Part shown: positions 7,281 to 14,641 of the stretch, piece after piece | How the letters are laid out: each line of letters starts with the position of its first letter | How positions within the stretch are numbered: position 1 is the stretch's first letter | Source of the DNA: Deltaproteobacteria bacterium | GTDB taxonomy: Bacteria; Desulfobacterota; JADFXK01 | Direction: 5' to 3' | DNA: 16,310 nt | Assembly (NCBI GenBank): GCA_015233295.1 | Contig: JADFYC010000038.1 | Span: 1-16,310 of the forward strand | Program-made: the position numbers and the translations under genes | The notes under the pieces: model-generated | Told to the model about the DNA's origin: nothing | The model's input: only the letters and a program-made list of their open reading frames with translations | Databases searched by the model: none

Positions 7281-8297
7281 TCATTTTCCGATGAGCATGA
7301 CCACCCCAGGCTTATCGTGGGATTGTCTCATGGCTTTATCCCTGGTCATCAGGCTGGTCGCGGTGAATTCAGGAAAAACGGCCAGGGTCAGTCCCACCCG
7401 GTCATCTTTTCCGGCCAGGGGCAACGAATCGCATTCTGTCTTTATACGTTGCAGCATGTCCCGAGATCTCGAGCCGGCTTTGGCGGCCTCGATCCCCTTG
7501 ACCAGGGCGATTAGTCCGGGAGACAAGGCCAACCCCGAGCCGACCACTGGATTTGGGCCGGCATCCCCAAGCCTATCTATGTATCGGTCCAGCAGAACGT
7601 CCCAGGCGGCCCGGCTCCAGGTTAGAAAAACCCCTTCCAACCCCTGGTCCGGGACCATGGCTTGCCAGGCGTCCAGCCTCTCCTCCATCAAGAACGGGCT
7701 GGTCTCTGCCCTCATTACCGCGCCGGCCAGGTCTCCGCCCCAAGGCTCCGGGGTGGCAATGCCGAACTCAGCCCCTTCGATAAGCATATCCTCCAGCCGA
7801 TGTTCCAACCCGGTCAGATTCGAGACCAGGCCTTCAATACCATGAAGTTGTTGATCATGGTCATGGGCCAGGTTTAAGAACAAGGCTCTTGCTTGAGCTG
7901 TCTGGACTTCTTTGCCGGCCCGAGGGTCGGTCAGATCCACATCCGTGCCTTTCAACTTCAACTGCAGCCTGGTCACCCGCTCGTCATCATCATCTTCTTC
8001 AGAGGTCGTGGCAAATTTCAATTGCTTCAAGTAATCGGAGCCACCAAAAGCGGCCGCGGCGGATTTCATCTGGGTGATTTGCCGTTGCACGTCTTTGGCC
8101 GTCACCGGCGGTAATTCCCCGTCCTTTAGGACGACATCGCCCGAGGCGACCTGATCCGTCAAATTCGGACCTGGATAGACGCCGGGCGGTAGATAGATAA
8201 TAAGGGGGCTGAAATAGGGCTGCAACGCCGCGGCCAACTTCTCTTCCATCCAGGTAAAAGGAAAGACGACGGCCGGTATTCTGTCGGTTTGATTCAT
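7281..8297 (-). CDS. Conserved-looking protein of unknown function (338 aa)
   Basis: A complete 338-residue soluble protein with no signal peptide or membrane segment. It starts MNQTDRIPAVVFPFTWMEEK, has a Pro/Tyr-rich segment (about 34-45, IYLPPGVYPGPN), an acidic run EEDDDDE at about 100-106, a His/Asp-rich patch LAHDHDQQLHG near residues 144-154, and ends KPGVVMLIGK. I do not recognise the family and saw no catalytic motif I would trust. It is translated right behind the MBL-fold gene: the upstream TAG stop at 8311-8313 touches the GAGGAG ribosome site, and the ATG follows 8 bases later. The tight coupling suggests the two act together. Its text (AVFPFTW near the start, ISDLG-like helices) suggests a mainly helical protein that may report on or bind a partner, but this is only inference. 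Confidence 0.75.
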   Translation of the reverse strand: MNQTDRIPAVVFPFTWMEEKLAAALQPYFSPLIIYLPPGVYPGPNLTDQVASGDVVLKDGELPPVTAKDVQRQITQMKSAAAAFGGSDYLKQLKFATTSEEDDDDERVTRLQLKLKGTDVDLTDPRAGKEVQTAQARALFLNLAHDHDQQLHGIEGLVSNLTGLEHRLEDMLIEGAEFGIATPEPWGGDLAGAVMRAETSPFLMEERLDAWQAMVPDQGLEGVFLTWSRAAWDVLLDRYIDRLGDAGPNPVVGSGLALSPGLIALVKGIEAAKAGSRSRDMLQRIKTECDSLPLAGKDDRVGLTLAVFPEFTATSLMTRDKAMRQSHDKPGVVMLIGK

Positions 8298-8310
8298 CCA
8301 AATTTCTCCT

Positions 8311-9318
8311 CTAATTATCCCGCAAACAAAACTTGACTAGATGTTGTTCCTCGATCCGCCGTACAGAGCCTTCCATTTCCATATCGATTAGATGCGCATA
8401 GCATTCATTAAAGGCGATCATCTTTTCCAGCAGGCTGATCTCGTCTAAGAATAGGGCTGAGGTAATCTCCTGGCAAGTTTTGGGACGGTCGGCCAGGATA
8501 AACTTAATGATCCCTTTTCTCTTGTCATGATGGTGAACAATCTCGTCAACTCTTTGCCCTGGGTCGGCGATGTCCGGGCCATGCGCGGTCAAGGCCAGAC
8601 GGGGATTAAGCACGGCCGTCCGGCGCAAGGAATCTAAGTAGGCGCCCAGGGGATTAGGATGGTCGATTTTTGAGCCGGCCGAGACGGTGGGGGTGATTTC
8701 TTTTAGCAAATGATCGCCGCAGAACAGGATATTGTCCGGTTCATAATACAGGCAGGTGTGGCCGGGAGTATGGCCGGGAGTCCGAAAGCAAGACAAGCCC
8801 AATGAGCCCAAATAGATATCCTGACCATCTTGGACCAATTCGTCCGCGGCAAAGGGGACGATCAAGTCCTTTAAGCCGATCAATGCCTGACCGATAATAT
8901 CTATCCGCTCCTGGGACATCCCATGCTGCCCCAGAAAATGGGGATCGATAAATCCAGCGGGCGACCCCTTCATAAATTTGGCCAAGTCACGGCTGTCCTG
9001 AGCATCCATTAGTATTTTGGCGCCGGACCGCTTTTTAACCCACCCGGCCAATCCGGCATGATCACTATGATAGTGGCTGATAAAAATAGTACTGATGGCC
9101 TCGAACGGGACGCCCAATTGCGCCAGTCCCGCCTCTAAAGCTTTCCGGGCGGCCTCAGTATTGGGCCCGGTGTCGAGCAGGCCGTAGCCATGATTCCCGG
9201 CGATTAGATAGATCTTTATTTCTTTTAGGGCAAATGGTAAAGGCAGCCGTATCACCGCCACCATCGGCAAATTCTCTTTGACCAGGGTCGTTCGGCCAGG
9301 GGGTGAAGTAGGCGACAT
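8311..9318 (-). CDS. Metallo-beta-lactamase-fold hydrolase with C-terminal helical domain
   Basis: MBL-superfamily metal-dependent hydrolase, 335 residues, cytoplasmic. Metal ligands are visible: H82, H84, D86 and H87 in SHYHSDHAG, H187 in TPGHTPGHT, D202 in FCGDHLL, and H246 in TAHGPDI, so a binuclear (Zn or Fe) site is complete. The LLDTG strand at 47-51 precedes the site as in the glyoxalase II/LACTB2-like group. Residues about 255-335 form an extra C-terminal domain (RVDEIVHHHDKRKGII and on), the place where LACTB2-like proteins carry a winged-helix segment. Substrate cannot be told. Start: ATG 9316-9318 is kept; ATG 9262-9264 (MVAVIRLPLPFAL) is possible and neither has a strong ribosome site. 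It heads the minus-strand pair with the 338-aa gene and is divergent from the 64-aa gene. Confidence 0.88.
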   Translation of the reverse strand: MSPTSPPGRTTLVKENLPMVAVIRLPLPFALKEIKIYLIAGNHGYGLLDTGPNTEAARKALEAGLAQLGVPFEAISTIFISHYHSDHAGLAGWVKKRSGAKILMDAQDSRDLAKFMKGSPAGFIDPHFLGQHGMSQERIDIIGQALIGLKDLIVPFAADELVQDGQDIYLGSLGLSCFRTPGHTPGHTCLYYEPDNILFCGDHLLKEITPTVSAGSKIDHPNPLGAYLDSLRRTAVLNPRLALTAHGPDIADPGQRVDEIVHHHDKRKGIIKFILADRPKTCQEITSALFLDEISLLEKMIAFNECYAHLIDMEMEGSVRRIEEQHLVKFCLRDN

Positions 9319-9442
9319 GAGGCATCCAATGCTGTTTGATTCGTTGTTGGTGTCCGTCCCGGAAGCCCCGGAGCGGTGAAAGCTGGTGTTTTTTTAGATT
9401 TCATTAAACGATGGGAGAGGCGAATAATGTAAAGTTTTGCAG

Positions 9443-9482
9443 CCAGGTTCCGATAAGACTAATAATGAGTACCGGAACCTGG
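9443..9482. repeat. 10-bp perfect inverted repeat in a divergent intergenic region
   Basis: CCAGGTTCCG at 9443-9452 and its exact complement CGGAACCTGG at 9473-9482 enclose a 20-base loop. No T-run follows on either strand, so it is not a simple intrinsic terminator. It sits about 125 bases upstream of the MBL-fold gene and about 175 bases upstream of the 64-aa gene, so it could be an operator for either or an RNA hairpin in the leader of the 64-aa gene. Beyond this, the 338 bases of 9319-9656 hold nothing else I can support. Confidence 0.6.
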
Positions 9483-9656
9483 TGCGGCGCTTTCGGTGTT
9501 GTTCTTGAAAGAAACCTCCCCTATTTTAAGGAATCGGACCTCAATATATAAATTCTGCTTACCCAACCCGCAAGAGTTAGTTTCGCCGGAAATAAAATAT
9601 GGATGGACTGCAAGCGGTCCTCCGGCAACGGACTATTTGATATCAAGGAGGATATC

Positions 9657-9851
9657 ATGGCCAGATTAAGCAAAGAAGACTTGCCGTACATGGACGGAGC
9701 GGCGGCCAAAAGGGAACCATGCGTTTATTGCATTTGGTTCGAATGGGATCAAGATATGCTGACCTGTTTAAATCGGAACAGCATCATCTGTCAAATACAT
9801 TATCAGGAAGTCATCCCTGGATCAACCATGATTCGAGCTAAGGCCAATTGA
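9657..9851 (+). CDS. 64-aa four-cysteine small protein, unknown function
   Basis: Small protein starting MARLSKEDLPYMDGAAAKRE. Cysteines are at 22, 25, 37 and 45, with His48 close behind: C-x2-C-x11-C-x7-C-x2-H. Such spacing could make a small zinc ribbon or an iron-sulfur site; the aromatic stretch IWFEWD between the first pair and the third Cys is unusual. Start: the frame has an earlier ATG at 9603, but a consensus AAGGAGG at 9645-9651 lies 5 bases before ATG 9657, so the shorter form is strongly preferred. It is alone on the plus strand, divergent from the MBL-fold gene. No family recognised. It is similar in length to the CxxC protein at 7072-7269 but not in sequence. Confidence 0.72.
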   Translation: MARLSKEDLPYMDGAAAKREPCVYCIWFEWDQDMLTCLNRNSIICQIHYQEVIPGSTMIRAKAN

Positions 9852-9971
9852 TAATTAACTTTATATATAGATATTCGTTAGATAAAGGAATAATTCAGCA
9901 AGCCGTTCGGGTGGGCAAAGGCCGGTGATGACCCAAGTGGGCGGATTACCACATAACTATTTTTTAGAGTT

Positions 9972-10028
9972 AAAATTTTCAAAAAAAATTTATCTTAGGG
10001 GTTGACAACCGAGGTTAGATGATATAAA
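9972..10028 (+). promoter_or_regulatory. Strong-looking sigma-70 promoter with A/T upstream element
   Basis: TTGACA at 10002-10007 is a perfect -35 hexamer. TATAAA at 10023-10028 is a near-consensus -10 at 15 bases spacing (TAAATT at 10025 would give 17). Just upstream, 9972-9991 is a run of A and T tracts (aaaattttcaaaaaaaattt), like an UP element. Transcription would start near 10035. A further perfect TATAAT at 10063-10068 has no matching -35. No recognised gene lies downstream on this strand. Confidence 0.55.
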
Positions 10029-10034
10029 TTAAAG

Positions 10035-10256
10035 TTGAAGGGTGGAATAGAATTCAATCGTCTATAATAGAAGCTTCTCGAATGTGCGTGAAATTGCTGG
10101 GGAGCCCCTTCTACATTGACATGATCAGAGGGCAGAGCTCACGGTTAAAAACGGCATCGCTGGAAGTCTCTATTATGAGGTCTGGCGAGTGATCGATTTA
10201 ACATGCACTCACCTGACTTGCCGCTGGGGTCGGTAAAGCTCCGGCGGCTTTTTTTT
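10035..10256 (+). ncRNA. Candidate small RNA of about 220 nt between promoter and terminator
   Basis: The promoter at 10002-10028 and the intrinsic terminator at 10220-10256 bracket about 190 bases with no convincing gene. Inside, ATAATAGA at 10064-10071 can pair perfectly with TCTATTAT at 10169-10176, and CTTC (10074-10077) with GAAG (10163-10166), giving a long-range helix that encloses about 85 bases. Smaller hairpins GGG-GAGC-CCC (10099-10108) and GAGTG...CACTC (10187-10210 region) also fit. It does not match any RNA family I know: no SRP, tmRNA or recognised riboswitch core is visible, and 6S RNA is only a loose possibility. A 36-codon frame from ATG 10082 to the stop at 10190-10192 exists but has no good ribosome site; the locus could instead be a very short gene. 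The terminator might also serve the 64-aa gene upstream. Confidence 0.3.
10220..10256 (+). terminator. Rho-independent terminator
   Basis: GCCGCTGGGG (10220-10229) pairs over all ten positions with CTCCGGCGGC (10239-10248), eight Watson-Crick and two G-U pairs, around a 9-base loop, and is followed by eight T at 10249-10256. It works only on the plus strand; read the other way there is no T-run. It ends whatever starts at the promoter near 10002 and would also stop read-through from the 64-aa gene before it runs against the minus-strand hydantoinase gene. Confidence 0.85.
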
Positions 10257-10286
10257 GCCGAATGGCAGAACTTTCCGCCTTCCAGC

Positions 10287-11846
10287 TTAATTTCCATACC
10301 CGCCGCCGCCTGGTGTCTCAATTCGGATAACGTCTCCCTTCTGCAACACTTCGTAGAATTTGCCGGGCCTTTCACCTGAAACGCCGGCTTTGATGACCAG
10401 GTTCCGACCCACTTGACCTGGCCGCCCTCCCGCCCGGCCATAGGGTGGTATGCGCCTTCTTTCGGATAAAACTGTAACTTCCGCCTCTGACAGCAACTTG
10501 ATCTCCCTAACCAGCCCCTCGCCGCCCCGATGCCGTCCCGGCCCGCCCGATCCCCGTCGAATGGAATATTCCGTCACTAAGAACGGATAACTGTATTCTA
10601 AAGCCTCGATAGGAGTATTCAAGGTGTTGGTCATGTGAGAATGGACGGCGCTCTCGCCCGGACCAAATGCGCCGGCCCCCATCCCGCCGCCCAGGGTTTC
10701 ATAATAGGCAAATGGTTGTCCATTCCTTTCGTCTCGGCCCCCAATGGTGATGTTGTTCATGGTCCCCTGGCCGGCCGCCGGGATAACCTCGGGCAGGGCC
10801 TGAAACAGCGCGCTCAGCACCGCGTCAACCAGCCTCTAGGAGGTTTCCACGTTACCTCCAGCCACCGCGGCCGGCCACCGGGCATCCACGATGGTTCCTT
10901 TTTTGGTCAGGATGGTGATGGGCCTGAGACAACCAGCGTTGGTCGGGATGTCTTCTTTGATCAATGAGCGAAAAACATACAAAACCGCGGACAAGACAAT
11001 GGCTTTAACCGCGTTGACACTGCCCTTCACCTGGGGATCGGAATCGGAGAAGTCCAGCTCGACCTCATCCCCCGTGACGGTCAGGACTACGCTGATCTTG
11101 ATGTTTTCCTGCCCCTGGCCGTCGTCGTCTAAGAAATCCTCGCCGAAATATGTCCCATCGGGGATGGCCGCAATTGTCCGACGGGTCATCCTTTCGGCGT
11201 AATCTATAAGACGCCTCGAATAAAGATCCACCTGATCCAGTCCGTACTTGGTGATCAGTTCCTTTGTCCGTCGGATGCCGGTAAGATTGGCCATGATCTG
11301 GGCCGCGAAATCCCCTTCCCGCTCCAAGGGCGTCCGAACGTTGTTTAGAAAGAAGGTCATGATCTTCTGGTCGATCTCCCCGGCTTCGACCAATTTCAGC
11401 GGCGGGATGATAATTCCTTCCTGAAATATGGAGGTGGCCAGAGGCATGGACCCGGAGGTCATCCCGCCCACATCGGCATGATGGGCCCGATTGGCCACAA
11501 AGAAAGCCGGGACGTCATCCTCCCAAAAGACCGGGGCCACAATCGTAATGTCCGGCAGGTGGGTTCCTCCCTTAAACGGATCGTTCAAGACGACCATGTC
11601 GCCATCCTTGAATTCCACGCTCTCGATGGCCGATTTCACCGACAACGGCATGGACCCGAGATGAACCGGAATATGAGCCGCCTGGGCGATCATGTCCCCC
11701 TCCCGGGTAAAGATGGCGCAGGAGAAATCCCGCCTCTCCTTGATGTTGGGAGAAAAACCGGTCCGATTCAAGGTCACGCCCATTTCTTCGGATATGGAAG
11801 AAAAACGGTTCTTAAATACTTCCAATAAGATGGGGTTGGCTTTCAT
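10287..11846 (-). pseudogene. Hydantoinase B/oxoprolinase-type enzyme, interrupted by one amber codon
   Basis: Encodes a protein of the hydantoinase B/oxoprolinase family, the beta-type subunit of N-methylhydantoinases, 5-oxoprolinases and acetone carboxylase-like enzymes. The frame is 519 codons, the usual length. Family features are visible: MKANPILLEVFKNRFSSISE start, DPFKGGTHLPDITIV, NRAHHADVGG, AGGNVETS, GTMNNITIGG, and the C-terminal RRGSGGPGRHRGGEG. At 10836-10838 the codon after AGGNVETS is TAG, followed in frame by RLVDAVLSALF; the family usually has Gln there (ETSQR), so one C-to-T change in CAG explains it. Halves: 10836-11846 and up to 10835. Start ATG 11844-11846 has GGAGTG 6 bases ahead and lies 12 bases behind the TolC-type gene. 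The HyuA partner, normally adjacent, is absent in the window. TAG ends other genes here (8311, 11859), so it is a normal stop and not evidently recoded. Confidence 0.85.
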
Positions 11847-11858
11847 CTTTCACTCCGC

Positions 11859-13268
11859 CTATAACTTATCCACAGACCCGGCGGCGCATTCTAATTCGGC
11901 TACGGAGACATTGTAGTTAAATAGAGCTTCGAGGTACTTGCCTTCGTTCTGACCATACTTTTCGATGGCGTTGAGCAGGTCTCCGGCAACCCCGACACCC
12001 ATGTCAAAATCGGCCAGGGCGGCCACCACCCATTTACGAGAGGCCACCGCAGCAGCCCGGTAAGACACGGCTGCTTTCTGCCACTCCACTACATCCTGGT
12101 AACACTTAGCCACCTGGATGGGGATATTCATTTCGGCGTAGGCCTGGGTGTTCCGGATCTTGTGATATTCAGCGCGGGCTTTATCAATTCTGGCCCGGCC
12201 AATCCCGAAATCAAAATTCCATTTAAGGCCGGCGACCACTCCGCCATAGGAGTGATTAAAATCATCTGAGATATATGGATTATGGAAGGCATCCCGACCT
12301 GGAGCGCCGGCCAGGGATCCGACTGCGGCGGCAAAAAACGACGGATATTGGTCACTCTGGGCTGCCTGGAGCATGGACTGTTGGGCCTCTACCGCCTCTT
12401 TAAGTTGTTTCAACTCCGGACGCCGGGTGGCCGCGCCCTGAAGATAGGAGTCCAAGTTAGCCGGCTTTTCGTCCTTCATGATCAGTTTCTTATCCGCCGG
12501 TTCAAATTCCATATTATCCGGCAGGCAGAGCATCGCTTTCAAAGCAAAGTAGGCTGTTTTCTCACCTTTTTCGGCCTCGGCCCGGAATCTGATGGAATCA
12601 GCCCGATAGGCCTCAACCCGATAGAGATCAGTCTCAGCTACCTGAACGGCCCCCAAAGCCAGCAGCCGGGAGATCCGGTTTTTAGTCTCATCAAAAAAAT
12701 CGCCGGCATTTTTTGCCGCGGCCAGTCCCGCCCGGGACAGGACCAGGGCGTAGTAAAGTTGTTTGACCCGCACGGCCAGTTCGCATTTCTTCTTGGGCAG
12801 TTCCAATTCCTTGGCCTTAACCCCTCTGCCGGCGGCGTCCTCTCGATGGGATAATTTTCCAAAAGTATAGATAGGTTGGGTCATGACGACATCAAGCTTG
12901 CCAAATCCGCTGATGCTTGACAGACTCAAACCCGGTGAGGGATCGTAGATCTTGTTGTTTCGGATTATGGGTTCCTTGGCGTCGTCAATCGGGCCGATCA
13001 ATCCGGTGACATCCACCTGAGGGTAGTAGGCCGCCTTGACCTGGTCCAGATCGCTCTTGGCCGCCTCAATCTCACTCTTGCTCTCTCCAATGGCCGGACT
13101 CTTGTCCACAGCCATGGCGATCATCCGGTCCAGGTCGAGAATCAGCCTTCGGCCCTGCCCTTCTTCCGCCCACCCCGCTCCCGTCATAGAAAGAATCAAA
13201 CTAAGACCGACCAGGATGGATATCCTCGAATACCGTACGGGCCTGACGGACCCTCTCGCCATCTGCAT
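11859..13268 (-). CDS. TolC-family outer-membrane efflux/secretion channel protein
   Basis: Outer-membrane factor of the TolC family, forming the exit duct of a tripartite efflux or type I secretion system. It has 469 residues. The N-terminus carries a signal peptide: basic region up to about residue 15, hydrophobic core ISILVGLSLILSMTG, likely cleavage after AGWA (34). The mature part has the two-fold repeat of long helices typical of the family: first half DLDRMIAMAVDKSPAIGESK with AAYYPQVDVTG, second half RRPELKQLKEAVEAQQ with SDQYPSFFAAA. Each pair of helices leads into a strand region (QPIYTFGK; LKWNFDFGIGRARID). Start ATG 13266-13268 has AGAAGGA 4 bases upstream; a second ATG two codons later is possible. 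No inner-membrane pump or membrane-fusion gene is in the window, so the partner is unknown. It stands 12 bases before the hydantoinase gene and 92 behind the oxidoreductase. Confidence 0.88.
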   Translation of the reverse strand: MQMARGSVRPVRYSRISILVGLSLILSMTGAGWAEEGQGRRLILDLDRMIAMAVDKSPAIGESKSEIEAAKSDLDQVKAAYYPQVDVTGLIGPIDDAKEPIIRNNKIYDPSPGLSLSSISGFGKLDVVMTQPIYTFGKLSHREDAAGRGVKAKELELPKKKCELAVRVKQLYYALVLSRAGLAAAKNAGDFFDETKNRISRLLALGAVQVAETDLYRVEAYRADSIRFRAEAEKGEKTAYFALKAMLCLPDNMEFEPADKKLIMKDEKPANLDSYLQGAATRRPELKQLKEAVEAQQSMLQAAQSDQYPSFFAAAVGSLAGAPGRDAFHNPYISDDFNHSYGGVVAGLKWNFDFGIGRARIDKARAEYHKIRNTQAYAEMNIPIQVAKCYQDVVEWQKAAVSYRAAAVASRKWVVAALADFDMGVGVAGDLLNAIEKYGQNEGKYLEALFNYNVSVAELECAAGSVDKL

Positions 13269-13360
13269 ATGGTCCTTCTCCTTGGAGATATTGCCGGCAA
13301 AAAAAATTGATAGATGGTTACCGGGACTCTCAACGGTTTCACACGCGCCAAAAAGACCGG

Positions 13361-14400
13361 CTAGCTGATTTGCCCAATGATGGGAATTGGCCGTGACCCT
13401 TCCTTATAGGATTGATAGGCTAGAGACGTCAATAAAGCGCACCACCGGGCTTCGTCCAAATTAGCCCCTCGAATGCCGGCATCACACACTTCCTGCCAAA
13501 AACCTTCGATCACCGGTTTCATCCATTCCAGATGTTGCGACCCCTGGGATAGGGCCTCAGAAAAATCGTAACGCACGGGTGCGGCATCATGTCTGCTCAA
13601 CATAAGATGATCATCATTAATACTAATAGTTCCCTGGGTGCCGACGATTTGGCCGAAGTTCCGCCGGCAGGAAGCCCGCCAGGTCAAATGAAGCTGCGCC
13701 TCGGCCCTGGGAAAACGTAACCTCAGGTTCACCGTTTCTTCCAGGCTGGAGCCGTCCGTTTCGGCGAATTCCATTCCGGCTGAGACGGACTCCGGCGTCT
13801 GGCTGATAATGGCCAGCACCAGGTAGAGATGATGCCACCCATGATCGAGCAAAATACCGCCTCCGGCCACTTCAGGCTGCCGACGCCAATCGGAGGCGCC
13901 ACCTCCGGCATTGGGCGGGCGCAAGACGCTGAGAGAGACACCTCCCCGATACAGTCGGCGGCCGTCAATTCCACCGTCTTCGCAAATATAGGCGCATATT
14001 TCCAGTTGTTTACAGTAAAGACAGCGCGGCCCGAGGCATCGGCGGCTTGTTTCACCTGCCGGAAGCTATCCGATGAAGTGACCAGTGGTTTTTCACAGAA
14101 AACGTGTACACCGGCCTGGCACGCCGCCATGATCTGGTCGGCATGAAAACAAGGTGGCGTGCAGATATCCACAAAATCCAGCTCATGGTTGGCCAGCAGC
14201 GTCGCCCCGTCGGGATAGATCGCCGCTCCGGGAAGCACCCGTGACACCAGGGCAGCCCGCGTTGGAGAAGGTTCCACCACCGCCTCGATATCAAAATTTG
14301 GATTCTGTTGCCACAAGGGGACATGGGCGTTCAAGGCCACGTTCCCAAATCCGATAACGGCTCCCCGTAAGGGCCGACCCGGCGAGTTGTGTTCAGGCAT
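13361..14400 (-). pseudogene. Gfo/Idh/MocA-family NAD(P)-dependent oxidoreductase, frameshifted
   Basis: Sugar- or cyclitol-type dehydrogenase of the Gfo/Idh/MocA family, 345 residues once the frame is mended. Seen in the first frame: Rossmann GAVIGFGNVALNAHVP, DICTPPCFHADQI, and the EKP motif (VFCEKPLV). Seen in the second frame: GGGILLDHGWHHLYL with the catalytic-type His, then the family's beta-sheet domain and the end in LAYQSYKEGSRPIP. The two frames (to 13729 and from 13924 respectively as open frames) must be joined inside tctctctc at 13931-13938 (minus strand). Removing one TC unit restores EVSLSVLRPPN in a single frame. Start: ATG 14398-14400 lies 9 bases behind AGAGGA; ATG 14407-14409 abuts it and is too close. 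It follows the aminotransferase after a 241-base gap. The lesion may be real or a sequencing slip. Confidence 0.85.
13931..13938. repeat. (GA)4 dinucleotide run at the frameshift site
   Basis: Four GA units on the plus strand (TC on the coding strand) at codon about 157 of the oxidoreductase. The downstream frame is reached by dropping exactly one unit, so slippage from three to four units explains the lesion. The run is short for a phase-variation tract. Confidence 0.7.
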
Positions 14401-14423
14401 CGATTGCATTCCTCTGATCTCTA

Positions 14424-14450
14424 TCTATACTAAGGGGTTAATCTAGTCAA
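14424..14450 (-). promoter_or_regulatory. Possible sigma-70 promoter for the oxidoreductase gene
   Basis: On the minus strand TTGACT (complement of 14445-14450) and TATAGA (complement of 14424-14429) are separated by 15 bases, about 25-50 bases before the preferred ATG at 14400. The hexamers are good but the spacing is short; the match could be chance. Confidence 0.35.
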
Positions 14451-14494
14451 CCACACGATGTTAACTTGAAACGGCCATAACCGGCGTTTCTTGA

Positions 14495-14511
14495 TTGAAC
14501 ACGATGTTCAA
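14495..14511. repeat. 17-bp palindrome TTGAACA-CGA-TGTTCAA, possible operator
   Basis: TTGAACA (14495-14501) and TGTTCAA (14505-14511) are exact complements around a CGA centre. It lies in the 241-base gap between the aminotransferase stop and the oxidoreductase start, about 45 bases upstream of the possible promoter there. The size and symmetry suit a dimeric regulator site. It resembles, but does not match, the Gram-positive LexA box (GAAC-N4-GTTC; here N5). Confidence 0.45.
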
Positions 14512-14641
14512 CCTGCTTTCTTGGCCTGGCCGGCCGGACAATTTATTGTCTGCGTTGCGAACCAGTCGAAAGCAATACAAAAAACGCTGATTATGGCCGT
14601 GGCTATGACAAATTTGAAAAACAGACGACAATAACACCGAG

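Noticed and set aside
9385..9396. Terminator at the T-run 9389-9395
   Set aside because: Only a three-base stem (AGC...GCT) precedes the run, too weak to call.
10063..10068. Second promoter from a perfect TATAAT
   Set aside because: No -35 hexamer at 16-18 bases and no extended -10; the same bases take part in the proposed helix.
10836..10838. Pyrrolysine codon
   Set aside because: TAG is used as an ordinary stop at 8311-8313 and 11859-11861, the family has Gln at this place, and no PYLIS-type context can be argued.
12282..12854. 190-codon plus-strand frame inside the TolC-type gene
   Set aside because: The minus-strand frame is a clear TolC-family protein with a signal peptide and ribosome site; the plus-strand text is a shadow.
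14495..14511. LexA (SOS) box
   Set aside because: The arms contain GAAC and GTTC but with five bases between them where the Gram-positive site has four, and the neighbouring gene is not an SOS type. Kept only as an unnamed palindrome.
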